Assembly (NCBI RefSeq): GCF_009834185.1
Contig: NZ_CP047173.1
Coordinates: 1,240,001-1,304,000, forward strand
Source: Rathayibacter sp. VKM Ac-2760
Lineage (GTDB): Bacteria > Actinomycetota > Actinomycetes > Actinomycetales > Microbacteriaceae
Reading direction: 5' to 3'
Length of the DNA stretch: 64,000 nt
How positions within the stretch are numbered: the stretch's first letter is position 1; each line of letters starts with the position of its first letter. This document shows, piece by piece, positions 9,431 through 17,980 of the stretch. The position numbers and the translations under genes are program-made. Below the pieces are notes generated by a model. It did no database searches and was not told where the DNA came from. It worked only from the letters and a program-made list of their open reading frames with translations.

Positions 9431-10363
9431 ATGGCCCTCTCCGCCCCCGCCCGCCCGGAGGAGCGCACCGTCGCGACTCCCCGCGCGGCCGCCGCCCCGC
9501 GCCGGAAGCCGCGCACCGACCGCACCTTCCTGCTCTACCTGCTCCCCGCGCTCGTGCTCTTCACGCTCGCGATCACCCTCCCCGCCGTGATGGGGATCCT
9601 CTTCAGCTTCACCGACTCGATCGGCTTCGGCGAGTGGAGCTTCATCGGCCTGACCAACTACGTCGCGCTGTTCTCCGACCCGGCGATCCTCGCCTCCTAC
9701 GGCTTCACCGTGGGGCTCGCGCTGGTCACGGTGCTCCTGGTCAACGTCGTCGCGTTCCTTCTGGCGATCGCGCTCACCTCGCAGATCCGCGGCAAGGTCG
9801 CGCTGCGGGCCGTGTTCGTGCTGCCGATGGTCGTCTCGGGCATCATCATCGCGTTCGTCTTCAACTTCCTCTTCTCCAACTCGCTGCCCGCCTTCGCGCA
9901 GTCGGTCGGAGCGACGCCGCTCGCGAGCAGCATCCTCGCCGATCCGAATCTGGCGTGGCTCGCGATCGTGATCGTGACCGCCTGGCAGGCCGTGCCCTCC
10001 GCGCTGCTGATCTACATCGCCGGAGTGCTCTCCATCCCCGGCGACGTCTACGAGGCCGCCTCGCTCGACGGCGCCTCCAGCTGGGGGCAGCTGCGCTCGA
10101 TCACGCTGCCGCTCGTCGCGGGCTACGTCGTGATCAACCTCGTGATCGGCTTCAAGAACTTCCTCAACTCCTACGACATCATCGTCGGCCTCACCGACGG
10201 CGGCCCCGGAACGTCGACCCGCAGCGTCGCGATGACGATCTTCTCCGGCTTCACCAGCGGCGACTACGCCTACCAGATGGCCAACGCCACGATCTTCTTC
10301 CTCATCGCGCTCGTGATCGCGCTCGTACAGCTGCGCGTCTCGCGCGGAAAGGCGGCCTTCTGA
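9431..10363 (+). CDS. Sugar ABC transporter permease (MalF-like)
   Basis: 310 aa, about six membrane helices. The cytoplasmic EAA loop is clear: DVYEAASLDGASSWGQLRSI, with Gly and Leu at the positions that contact the ATPase. The N-terminus is basic and Ala/Pro-rich before the first helix (LLYLLPALVLFTLAITLPAV). It follows the binding protein by 48 nt and overlaps the next permease at TGATG, so the two subunits are co-translated. No ATPase gene is present in the cassette; a shared MsiK-type ATPase encoded elsewhere is usual for actinobacterial sugar importers. Confidence 0.92.
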   Translation: MALSAPARPEERTVATPRAAAAPRRKPRTDRTFLLYLLPALVLFTLAITLPAVMGILFSFTDSIGFGEWSFIGLTNYVALFSDPAILASYGFTVGLALVTVLLVNVVAFLLAIALTSQIRGKVALRAVFVLPMVVSGIIIAFVFNFLFSNSLPAFAQSVGATPLASSILADPNLAWLAIVIVTAWQAVPSALLIYIAGVLSIPGDVYEAASLDGASSWGQLRSITLPLVAGYVVINLVIGFKNFLNSYDIIVGLTDGGPGTSTRSVAMTIFSGFTSGDYAYQMANATIFFLIALVIALVQLRVSRGKAAF

Positions 10364-11262
10364 TGACCAGCCAGGTCCCCCTCGCCCCGTCCCTCCCCGG
10401 CACCCGCCCGGCCGTCGACGCCGACGCCCGTCGCGGTGGGAAGCGGCGGCGCTCCAGCCTCCTGCTCACCCTCGTCCTCGTGGTCTGCGCCCTCTCGGTG
10501 ATCGGCCCGCTGTGGGTGACGCTGACGATGGCCTTCAAGACCGGCGCTCAGGCGGTCGACGGCAACGCCTTCTCGATCCCGCTGCCGTTCTCGGTCGACG
10601 GCTTCGTCCAGGCCTGGAACCTGACCGACTTCCCCCGCGGCTTCGCCGTCTCGGTCTTCGTCTCGGCGATCACGGTCGGCGGCACGATCGTGCTCGCGGC
10701 CCTCGCCGCGTTCGCGATCTCGCGGAACTGGGACAAGCGCCTCTACCGCTGGTCGTTCTTCTACCTGCTCGCGGCGATGTTCCTGCCGTTCCCGGTGCTC
10801 GCGCTCTCGCAGGTCTCGCTCACCGGACTCGTCGGGCTCGACAACCCGCTCGGCGTCGCGATCCTGCACGTGATGTTCCAGCTGTCCTTCAGCGTGATGC
10901 TCTTCACCGCCTTCCTGCGCTCGCTGCCCGAGGAGCTCGAGGAGAGCGCGCGGCTCGACGGCGCGACCACCAACCAGGTCTTCTGGCGGCTCGTCTTCCC
11001 GCTGCTCGCCCCGATGAGCGCGACGGTCGGCATCTTCGCCTTCCTCGCCTCCTGGAACGACTTCATGATGCCGTCGCTGATCACCTCCGACCCCTCGCTG
11101 CAGACCCTCCCGGTCCTGCAGAAGATCTTCCAGACCCAGTTCAGCAACGACTACAACGTCGCCTTCGCCTCCTACCTGATGGCGATGGCCCCGGCGATCA
11201 TCGTCTACCTGTTCACCCAGCGCTGGGTCATGTCGGGAGTCACTCAAGGCGCCATCAAATGA
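10363..11262 (+). CDS. Sugar ABC transporter permease (MalG-like)
   Basis: 299 aa, six predicted helices with a basic cytoplasmic N-terminus (GGKRRRSS). EAA loop: ELEESARLDGATTNQVFWRL followed by VFPLLAP. The ATG overlaps the preceding stop by one base. It should pair with the MalF-like subunit to form the membrane channel. The cassette ends here; 327 nt with repeats separate it from the alpha-glucosidase. Confidence 0.92.
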   Translation: MTSQVPLAPSLPGTRPAVDADARRGGKRRRSSLLLTLVLVVCALSVIGPLWVTLTMAFKTGAQAVDGNAFSIPLPFSVDGFVQAWNLTDFPRGFAVSVFVSAITVGGTIVLAALAAFAISRNWDKRLYRWSFFYLLAAMFLPFPVLALSQVSLTGLVGLDNPLGVAILHVMFQLSFSVMLFTAFLRSLPEELEESARLDGATTNQVFWRLVFPLLAPMSATVGIFAFLASWNDFMMPSLITSDPSLQTLPVLQKIFQTQFSNDYNVAFASYLMAMAPAIIVYLFTQRWVMSGVTQGAIK

Positions 11263-11282
11263 CGCGCTGACCCGCTTCCTTT

Positions 11283-11544
11283 GCTGGTCGAGTAGCCCCG
11301 GAGGGGCGTATCGAGACCCACGTTCACCGGACGGGTGGCCTCGGAGCAGCAGCTCTGGCGGAGGTGGATCTCGATACGCCCGCTGCGCGGGCTACTCGAT
11401 CAGCAGGAACGCGCCGGATCCGCCCGCCCGGAGGGGCGGATCGAGACCCACCGTCACCGAAGGGCCGGCCCCGGAGCAGCAGTCCGGACATCGGTGGATC
11501 TCGATGCGCCCGCTGCGCGGGCTACTCGATCAGCAAGGACCGCA
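11283..11544. repeat. Cluster 2 of the GGTCGAGTAGCC repeat family, two tandem head-to-head pairs
   Basis: This fills the 327-nt gap before the alpha-glucosidase. Pair one: forward arm about 11283-11321, inverted arm about 11368-11405. Pair two: forward arm about 11420-11452 (diverged), inverted arm about 11495-11534. The roughly 45-bp cores of the two pairs are themselves similar (both contain CGGAGCAGCAG), so a whole arm-core-arm unit of about 120-130 bp was probably duplicated. Confidence 0.85.
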
Positions 11545-11589
11545 GCACACCAGACCAGACCACAGATCACGACGATCGGAAGGACACCC

Positions 11590-13242
11590 GTGACGGACAC
11601 GGTACTCACCAGGAGCGGCACGACCGAGGACGCCCAGTGGTGGCGGCAGGCGGCCGTCTACCAGATCTACCCGCGGAGCTTCGCGGACGCGAACGGCGAC
11701 GGGATCGGCGACCTCGCCGGTGTCCTCGACCGCATCCCGTACCTGCGCGAGCTCGGCATCGACGCGGTCTGGCTCAGCCCGTTCTACCCCTCGGCGCTCG
11801 CCGACGGCGGCTACGACGTGGCCGACTACCGCGACGTCGACCCCCGGATCGGCACGCTCGCCGAGTTCGACGAGATGACCGCCCGGCTGCACGAGAACGG
11901 CATCCGCGTGATCGTCGACATCGTGCCCAACCACTCCTCCGATCTGCACCCGTGGTTCCAGGAGGCGCTCGCCGCGCCGAAGGGCTCGCCCGCCCGCGAG
12001 CGCTACGTCTTCCGCGACGGCCGCGGCGAGAACGGCGCCCTGCCGCCGAGCGACTGGGAGTCCGTCTTCGGCGGCCCCGCCTGGGAGGCGGTCGGCGACG
12101 GCCAGTGGTACCTGCACCTCTTCGCGAAGGAGCAGCCGGACTGGAACTGGGCGAACCGCGAGATCCGCGACGACTTCCTCGAGACCCTGCGCTTCTGGTC
12201 CGACCGCGGCGTCGACGGCTTCCGGATCGACGTGGCGCACTCGCTGGTCAAGGACCTCACCGAGCCTCTCCCCGCGGCCGCCGACATCGACGGCCAGCGG
12301 ATCGACGGCAGCCACCCGTTCTGGGACCGCGACGAGGTGCACGAGGTCTACGCCGAGTGGCGCGCGCTCTTCGACTCCTACGACCCGCCGCGCACCGCCG
12401 TCGCCGAGGCCTGGGTCGACGCGTCCCGCCGTGCCCGCTACGCCAGCCCCGAGGGCCTCGGCCAGGCGTTCAACTTCGACCTGCTCGAGGCCGACCTCGA
12501 CGCGGACACCTTCCGCCGGCTGATCTCGTTCAACCTCGAGCTGGCCGCCGAGTCGGGCTCGTCGACGACGTGGGTGCTCTCCAACCACGACGTCGTCCGG
12601 CACGCGACCCGCTACGGGCTCCCGCAGAAGGGCGCGGCCGAGACCGCCCCGGCGAAGGAGTGGCTGCTCAGCGGGGGAGTGGAGCCGGCCCTCGACCGCG
12701 CGCTGGGCCTCCGCCGCGCCCGGGCCGCGACGCTCCTGCTGCTCGCGCTTCCCGGCTCGGCGTACCTCTACCAGGGCGAGGAGCTCGGCCTGCACGAGGT
12801 CGCCGGCATCCCGGACGCCGAGCGCCAGGACCCGACGTTCTTCCGCAGCGGCGGCACCGACGTGGGCCGCGACGGCTGCCGCGTCCCACTGCCCTGGGAG
12901 GCGGACGGCACCTCCTTCGGCTTCGGGCCGGGCGGCGCCCACCTGCCGCAGCCCGCGTGGTTCGCCGACGCCTCCGTCGAGGCCGAGGAGCTGCGCGAGG
13001 AGTCGACGCTGTCGCTCTACCGTCGCGCACTCGCGCTCCGGCACGAGCTGCAGACCGCCGAGCAGCTGGAGTGGCGGGGTGACGACGCCGCGACGGTCGA
13101 CTTCAGCCGCCCCAACGGCTGGCGCTCGGTGACCAACCTCGGCGCGGAGCCGGTCGAGCTGCCGGAGGGCGAGGTGCTGCTCGCGAGCGGGCCGCTCGAG
13201 GGCCGCCTGCTGCCGCCGGCCACCACGGTCTGGCTGCGCTGA
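11590..13242 (+). CDS. Alpha-glucosidase, glycoside hydrolase family 13
   Basis: 550 aa cytoplasmic (alpha/beta)8-barrel enzyme. GH13 motifs in order: start AAVYQIYPRSFADANGDGIGD; region I DIVPNHSS; region II GFRIDVAH with nucleophile D214; region III AVAEAWVD with acid/base E273; region IV LSNHDVVR with D334. The C-terminus is a small beta domain ending TTVWLR. Length and motifs fit oligo-1,6-/alpha-1,4-glucosidases of the GH13_23/30 type. GTG start with GGAAGGA upstream. It lies downstream of the sugar importer and presumably hydrolyses the imported disaccharides (inference). Confidence 0.93.
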   Translation: MTDTVLTRSGTTEDAQWWRQAAVYQIYPRSFADANGDGIGDLAGVLDRIPYLRELGIDAVWLSPFYPSALADGGYDVADYRDVDPRIGTLAEFDEMTARLHENGIRVIVDIVPNHSSDLHPWFQEALAAPKGSPARERYVFRDGRGENGALPPSDWESVFGGPAWEAVGDGQWYLHLFAKEQPDWNWANREIRDDFLETLRFWSDRGVDGFRIDVAHSLVKDLTEPLPAAADIDGQRIDGSHPFWDRDEVHEVYAEWRALFDSYDPPRTAVAEAWVDASRRARYASPEGLGQAFNFDLLEADLDADTFRRLISFNLELAAESGSSTTWVLSNHDVVRHATRYGLPQKGAAETAPAKEWLLSGGVEPALDRALGLRRARAATLLLLALPGSAYLYQGEELGLHEVAGIPDAERQDPTFFRSGGTDVGRDGCRVPLPWEADGTSFGFGPGGAHLPQPAWFADASVEAEELREESTLSLYRRALALRHELQTAEQLEWRGDDAATVDFSRPNGWRSVTNLGAEPVELPEGEVLLASGPLEGRLLPPATTVWLR

Positions 13243-13281
13243 CCCGGCGATCCGCCGCTCCGCCACTCCGGCGCTCCGCAC

Positions 13282-13333
13282 GAAGGCGCCCCCGCCCGCG
13301 GGATCCGAGGATCCGGCGGGCGGGGGCGTCTTC
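13282..13333. terminator. Bidirectional terminator hairpin
   Basis: Near-perfect stem of over 20 bp: arms GAAGGCGCCCCCGCCCGC / GCGGGCGGGGGCGTCTTC with an inner GGATCC palindrome, located between the convergent alpha-glucosidase and gnd genes. Confidence 0.8.
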
Positions 13334-13363
13334 TGCCTGCGCACCCGTGGGTGCGTCCGCGGG

Positions 13364-14821
13364 TCAGTGCGTGGACGGGTCCTGCTCGACCTCGGTGCGG
13401 TCGCCCGACCACAGCGTGTGGAAGGTGCCCTCCTTGTCGACGCGCTGGTAGGTGTGCGCGCCGAAGAAGTCGCGCTGGCCCTGGACGAGCGCGGCCGGCA
13501 GGCGCTTCGAGGCGAGCGAGTCGTAGTACGACAGCGCGGCGCCGAAGCCGGGGATCGGCACGCCCGAGAGCGCGGCGGTCGAGACGATGCGGCGCCAGGC
13601 CGCCTCGCCGTTCGCGACGGCCTCGGCGAAGTACGGGTCCTCGAGCAGCGTCGTGATGCCCGAGTCCTCCGCGTACGCGTCGACGATGCGGTTGAGGAAC
13701 TGGGCGCGGATGATGCAGCCCGCGCGCCAGATCTTCGCGACGGCGCCCTTGTCGATCTCCCAGCCGTACTTCTCGGCGCCGGCGATGATCGCGTCGAAGC
13801 CCTGCGAGTAGGCGACGACCTTCGAGGCGTAGAGCGCGGCGCGGACGTCGTCCTCGAAGCCGTCGTAGGTGGCGACGGGGGTCGGCCGCGAGGTGATCAG
13901 CTTCTGCACGGCGGCGCGCTGCTCCGGCTTGGAGGAGACGGCGCGGGCGAAGACGGCCTCGGCGATGCCACCGACGGGAACGCCCAGGTCGAGCGCGTTC
14001 TGCACGGTCCAGACGCCGGTGCCCTTGGAGCCGGCCTGGTCGAGCACGATGTCGAGGAAGGGCTTGCCGGTGTCGGCGTCGACCTGGCGGAGCACCTCGG
14101 CGGTGATCTCGATCAGGTACGACTCGAGGTCGCCCTTGTTCCAGGCGTCGAAGACGTCGGCGATGGCGGCGGGCTCGTGGCCGCCGACCGTGCGGAGCAG
14201 GTCGTACGCCTCGGCGATGAGCTGCATGTCGGCGTACTCGATGCCGTTGTGGATCATCTTCACGAAGTGGCCGGCGCCGTCGGTGCCGATGTGGGTGACG
14301 CAGGGCTCGCCCTCGGCGACCGCCGCGATCGACGCGAGGATCGGGCCGAGCGTCTTGTACGACTCGACCGAGCCGCCGGGCATGATCGACGGGCCCTTGA
14401 GCGCGCCCTCCTCGCCGCCCGAGATGCCGGTGCCGACGAAGTGGATGCCGGTCTCGCGGACGGTCTTCTCGCGGCGGATGGTGTCGGTGAAGAGCGCGTT
14501 GCCGCCGTCGACGATGATGTCGCCCGGCTCGAACGCGGCGGTCAGCTGCTCGATCACGGCGTCGGTGCCGCGGCCGGCCTGGACCATGATGATCGCGGTG
14601 CGCGGGGTCTTCAGCGAGGCGGCGAAGGCCTCGATGGTCTCCGAGGCGACGAAGCCGGCCTCGGGGTGCTCGGTGATCAGCGTCTCGGTGCGCCCGTAGG
14701 AGCGGTTGTAGACGGCGACGGTGTTGCCCTCGCGGCTGGCGAGGTTGCGGGCCAGGTTCGAGCCCATCACCGCCAGACCGACGACTCCGATGTTGGCTGT
14801 GGCGGTGGGCTGGTCAGACAC
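13364..14821 (-). CDS. gnd: 6-phosphogluconate dehydrogenase (NADP+, decarboxylating)
   Basis: 485 aa, the long homodimeric form. It oxidises and decarboxylates 6-phosphogluconate to ribulose 5-phosphate in the pentose phosphate pathway, supplying NADPH and the precursor used by Prs. N-terminal Rossmann fold IGVVGLAVMGSNLARNLA with NRS at the NADP side; catalytic signature GISGGEEGALKGPSIMPGG; substrate-binding MIHNGIEYADMQLIAEAYD. GTG start with GGAGAA upstream. Single-gene unit, convergent with the alpha-glucosidase. Confidence 0.97.
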   Translation of the reverse strand: MSDQPTATANIGVVGLAVMGSNLARNLASREGNTVAVYNRSYGRTETLITEHPEAGFVASETIEAFAASLKTPRTAIIMVQAGRGTDAVIEQLTAAFEPGDIIVDGGNALFTDTIRREKTVRETGIHFVGTGISGGEEGALKGPSIMPGGSVESYKTLGPILASIAAVAEGEPCVTHIGTDGAGHFVKMIHNGIEYADMQLIAEAYDLLRTVGGHEPAAIADVFDAWNKGDLESYLIEITAEVLRQVDADTGKPFLDIVLDQAGSKGTGVWTVQNALDLGVPVGGIAEAVFARAVSSKPEQRAAVQKLITSRPTPVATYDGFEDDVRAALYASKVVAYSQGFDAIIAGAEKYGWEIDKGAVAKIWRAGCIIRAQFLNRIVDAYAEDSGITTLLEDPYFAEAVANGEAAWRRIVSTAALSGVPIPGFGAALSYYDSLASKRLPAALVQGQRDFFGAHTYQRVDKEGTFHTLWSGDRTEVEQDPSTH

Positions 14822-14940
14822 GGTTCTCCTCGACGTACACGTTCAGGGTTGACGGTTTCAGGCTAGCGCCGAGGCCCGGCGCGCACCCTGGAGCGACCGT
14901 GCACGGAGGTCGAACCTCACGCGCACGGCCGTTCAGGAGG

Positions 14941-15957
14941 TCAGGCGCCGTGGCCCTCGGGGACGACCTCGGACGGGATCGGCGGCGCGGGCGGCGTGCC
15001 GTTGCCGAACGGGCGGCCGCCGAGCTCCTCGCGGTGGGAGGGGACGAGCCAGCCGGACAGGTCCGGGCCCTTGGGCACGACGCCGGTCGGATTGATGTCG
15101 CGCTGCACCTCGTAGTAGTGCGACTTGATGTGCTGGAAGTCGATGGTGTCGCCGAAGCCCGGGGTCGCGAACAGGTCGCGGGCGTAGCCCCAGAGGGCCG
15201 GCATCGCCGAGAGCAGGTTCCGGTTGGCCTTGAAGTGGCTGTAGTAGACGGCGTCGAAGCGGGCGAGCGTCGTGAAGAGGCGGACGTCCGCCTCGGTGAT
15301 CGTGTCGCCGACGAGGTAGCGCTGGGTGGCGAGGCGCTCCTCCAGCCAGTCGAGCCGCGCCCAGAGCGCGTCGTAGGCCCGCTCGTAGGACTTCTGCGAG
15401 CCGGCGAAGCCGCATTTGTAGACGCCGTTGTTGACGTCCTGGAAGACCAGCTCGGCGACCTCGTCGATCTCGTCGCGGTGCTTCTCCGGGTAGAGGTCCG
15501 GGGCTCCGTCGCGGTGGAACTCCGTCCACTCCCTCGAGAAATCCAGCGTCATCACCGGGTAGTCGTTGGTGACGACCTGGCCGGTGGGGATGTCCACGAT
15601 CGCCGGCACGGTGATTCCGCGCGGGTAGTCGGGGAAGCGGGCGAGGAACGCGTCCTGCAGGCGCGGGATGCCGAGCACCGGATCGACGCCGCCCGGGTCG
15701 AGATCGAAGGTCCAGCTGCGCTTGTCGTGCGTCGGACCGCAGATGCCCATCGACAGCGCGTCCTCGAGGCCGAGCAGGCGGCGGACGATCACGGCGCGGT
15801 TCGCCCACGGGCAGGCGCGCGAGACGACGAGCCGGTAGCGGCCCGCCTCGACCGGGTAGCCGTCGCGGCCGTCCGCGGTGATGCGGGTCGGGATGTAGTT
15901 GGTGTCGCGTTGGAAGCCGTTCTTCTCGACGTAGGAGCCGAAGTCGTCAGAAGTCAT
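14941..15957 (-). CDS. Glutathionyl/mycothiolyl-hydroquinone reductase (GST superfamily, ECM4/YqjG type)
   Basis: 338 aa. The N-terminal thioredoxin-like domain has the family hallmark RACPWANRAVIVRRL, whose Cys is catalytic in Xi-class GSTs; then ICGPTHDKRSWTFD, PAIVDIPTGQVVTNDYP, and a helical C-terminal domain with YKCGFAGSQKSYE and YYSHFKANRNLL. These enzymes reductively remove a thiol from S-thiol-hydroquinones. Actinobacteria use mycothiol rather than glutathione, so a mycothiolyl substrate is the better guess (inference). ATG at 15955-15957, no strong RBS. The 118-nt gap to gnd shows only the gnd promoter region. Confidence 0.88.
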   Translation of the reverse strand: MTSDDFGSYVEKNGFQRDTNYIPTRITADGRDGYPVEAGRYRLVVSRACPWANRAVIVRRLLGLEDALSMGICGPTHDKRSWTFDLDPGGVDPVLGIPRLQDAFLARFPDYPRGITVPAIVDIPTGQVVTNDYPVMTLDFSREWTEFHRDGAPDLYPEKHRDEIDEVAELVFQDVNNGVYKCGFAGSQKSYERAYDALWARLDWLEERLATQRYLVGDTITEADVRLFTTLARFDAVYYSHFKANRNLLSAMPALWGYARDLFATPGFGDTIDFQHIKSHYYEVQRDINPTGVVPKGPDLSGWLVPSHREELGGRPFGNGTPPAPPIPSEVVPEGHGA

Positions 15958-16221
15958 GCCCCGCACGCTAGCCAGCCCGGCTGGGGGCGCGGTAGGGGCG
16001 CCCGCGGGTGGCGGTGCCGCGGCTCCACCGGTACAGTGGGCAGCTGAACTTCGGCGAGGGATGCCCGTGCATCCGTGATCGACGCGGTGGAACCAGGTGG
16101 AGCTCCGGAAGGAGCGCCGCGGACCTTTCCTCACGCTGACATGCGTTCGAGTCGAAACCCCGTCCGCGGCCCCAGGCCGGGACCCGATCAGGCGGCGCAC
16201 GGCGTCGCCCAGGAGAACACC

Positions 16222-16827
16222 ATGGCAGAGCTCACCAACAAGGTCGTCGCCGAGGTCCGCACCTCGTTCGGCAAGGGAGCGGCGCGCAAGATCCGCGCCC
16301 AGAACAAGATCCCCGCGGTCCTCTACGGCCACGGCACCGACCCGGTGCACGTCACGCTGCCCGGCCACCAGATCCTCCTGCTGACCCGCAAGGCGAACGC
16401 GATCCTCGAGCTCGACATCGAGGGCGTCGCCCAGACGTCGCTGGTCAAGGACATCCAGCGCGACCCGGTCCGCCAGATCATCGAGCACATCGACCTCGCG
16501 GTCATCCGCCTCGGCGAGAAGGTCTCGGTCGACATCCCCGTGCACGTCGAGGGCGAGGCCGCTCCCGGCACGCTCGTCTCCACCGAGGCGAACACGCTCT
16601 CGCTCGAGGTCGACGCCACGAAGATCCCGCAGAACGTCGTCGTCTCCGTCGAGGGACTCGAGGCCGGCACGCAGATCACCGCCGCCGACGTCACCCTCCC
16701 TGAGGGCGCGACGCTGCTCACCGACCCCGAGGCGCTCATCGTGAACGTCACCGAGGAGGTCGAGCAGGACCTGGGCGAGGAGGGCGAGCCCACCGAGCCG
16801 GCCGAGCCCACCGAGGCCGCCGAGTAG
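16222..16827 (+). CDS. rplY: 50S ribosomal protein L25 (general stress protein Ctc type)
   Basis: 201 aa, the long two-domain L25/TL5/Ctc form. The N-terminal 5S-rRNA-binding domain (AEVRTSFGKGAARKIRAQNK, then IPAVLYG) is followed by a beta-rich C-terminal domain (VDIPVHVEGEAAPG, then LPEGATLLTDPE) and an acidic Glu/Pro tail of about 20 residues. RBS AGGAGA 8 nt before ATG. It stands directly before pth, the usual rplY-pth pairing. The 264-nt leader (15958-16221) holds no gene that I can support. Confidence 0.95.
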   Translation: MAELTNKVVAEVRTSFGKGAARKIRAQNKIPAVLYGHGTDPVHVTLPGHQILLLTRKANAILELDIEGVAQTSLVKDIQRDPVRQIIEHIDLAVIRLGEKVSVDIPVHVEGEAAPGTLVSTEANTLSLEVDATKIPQNVVVSVEGLEAGTQITAADVTLPEGATLLTDPEALIVNVTEEVEQDLGEEGEPTEPAEPTEAAE

Positions 16828-16845
16828 TCGGAGCACCACCCGCAC

Positions 16846-16880
16846 GAACGGGCCCGCCGCGATCGCGAGCGGGCCCGTTC
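16846..16880 (+). terminator. Hairpin between rplY and pth
   Basis: Perfect 12-bp stem GAACGGGCCCGC / GCGGGCCCGTTC with an 11-nt loop, 18 nt after the rplY stop. It may end rplY transcripts or reduce readthrough into pth. Confidence 0.7.
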
Positions 16881-16945
16881 CGCGTCCAGGGGTCCTGCCC
16901 CTGCGGAAGACGTCGCTGCTGAGCGCATCGAGAAGAGGGAACGAG

Positions 16946-17530
16946 ATGGGCGAGACCTGGCTGGTCGTCGGACTGGGCAACCCGGGCGCGCAGTACGCGC
17001 GCAACCGGCACAACGTGGGGCAGATGGTGCTCGACGAGCTCGCGACCCGGATCGGCGGCTCGTTCCGCCGGCACAACCGCGCCAACGCCGTGGTCGCCGA
17101 GGGCTTCCTCCGCCCCGGCGGACCGAAGCTGATCCTCGGCAAGCCGAACAGCTTCATGAACCTCTCGGGCGGCCCGACCGCGCAGCTGCTCGACTTCTAC
17201 TCGCTCGAGCCCGAGCGCCTGATCGTCGTGCACGACGAGCTCGACATCCCCTTCGACACCCTGCGCCTGAAGAACGGCGGCGGTCACGGCGGCCACAACG
17301 GCATCCGCGACATCCTCGCCGCGACCGACGGCGCCGACTTCCTCCGCGTGCGCGTCGGCATCGGCCGCCCGCCCGGCCGCCAGCCCGCGGCGGACTTCGT
17401 CCTGAAGGACTTCGCCGGCCCCGAGCGCGAGAACCTGCCGATCCTGATCGCCGACGCCGCCGACGCCGTCGAGCTGATCGCCGATGCCGGCCTCCAGGCC
17501 GCCCAGCTGAAGGTGCACACGACCCTGTAG
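16946..17530 (+). CDS. pth: Peptidyl-tRNA hydrolase
   Basis: 194 aa, standard bacterial Pth length. It releases stalled peptides from peptidyl-tRNA. Motifs: VVGLGNPGAQYARNRHNVG with the catalytic His in RHN, KPNSFMNLSGG, VVHDELDIPFDTLRLK with the conserved Asp, and GGGHGGHNGIRDI. ATG preceded by AGAGGGAACGAG. Confidence 0.96.
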   Translation: MGETWLVVGLGNPGAQYARNRHNVGQMVLDELATRIGGSFRRHNRANAVVAEGFLRPGGPKLILGKPNSFMNLSGGPTAQLLDFYSLEPERLIVVHDELDIPFDTLRLKNGGGHGGHNGIRDILAATDGADFLRVRVGIGRPPGRQPAADFVLKDFAGPERENLPILIADAADAVELIADAGLQAAQLKVHTTL

Positions 17531-17785
17531 CGCGGTACGTCGAGACGACCGCTGCGCGGCCTCCTCGAGCAGCATGCTGCTGCGGCTGCCGCGGAGAATG
17601 CACGGCTCATGCTGGTCGAGTAGCCCCGGAGGGGCGTATCGAGACCCACCGTCCCCAGCGCGGTGGATCTCGATACGGCCGCTCCGCGACCCACTCGATC
17701 AGCATGCTGCTGCGGATGCCGCGGAGAATGCACGGCTCATGCTGGTCGAGCAGCCCCGGAGGCGCGTATCGAGACCCGCCCGAAC
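17531..17785. repeat. Cluster 3 of the GGTCGAGTAGCC repeat family with a 130-bp tandem duplication
   Basis: Part of the 450-nt pth-mfd gap. It contains inverted-type fragments (17539-17572), a forward unit (17611-17648), an inverted unit (17663-17703) and a second forward unit (17741-17778). The block from about 17571 to 17648 (AGCATGCTGCTGCGG... to CGTATCGAGACC) recurs at 17701-17778 with a few substitutions, an exact 130-bp offset. Confidence 0.85.
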
Positions 17786-17823
17786 GAGCACCCGGCAGAC
17801 CAGCCGACCGCCCCGGAGGCGAG

Positions 17824-17965
17824 TTCGAAATCGCGTGCCAAGCGATTTCGAAGAGCCGGACGCAGGACGCTCTGCGGAACGCACCCCGTCGCGAAGCCGA
17901 CTGCGCCGCGCCGGGCAGGGACCGGCGCGGACCGACGTCCGACACCGCATGGTGTCGGACGTCGG
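17824..17965. repeat. Three consecutive perfect inverted repeats upstream of mfd
   Basis: IR1: TTCGAAATCGC (17824-17834) / GCGATTTCGAA (17842-17852), 7-nt loop. IR2: CCGCGCCGG (17906-17914) / CCGGCGCGG (17922-17930), 7-nt loop. IR3: CCGACGTCCGACACC (17932-17946) / GGTGTCGGACGTCGG (17951-17965), 4-nt loop. IR3 ends 3 nt before the mfd -10 box, so it covers the -35 position. It could be a terminator series or an operator; nothing coding. Confidence 0.75.
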
Positions 17966-17968
17966 CAG

Positions 17969-17974
17969 TAAACT
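17969..17974 (+). promoter_or_regulatory. -10 hexamer of mfd (leaderless type)
   Basis: TAAACT, exactly 6 nt before the GTG at 17981. No Shine-Dalgarno is present. Confidence 0.55.
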
Positions 17975-17980
17975 CCGTCG

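Noticed and set aside
8071..10362. One giant fused protein in the frame of the second sugar permease
   Set aside because: The upstream part is an out-of-frame shadow of the binding protein and first permease; a good ATG lies at the permease junction (TGATG).
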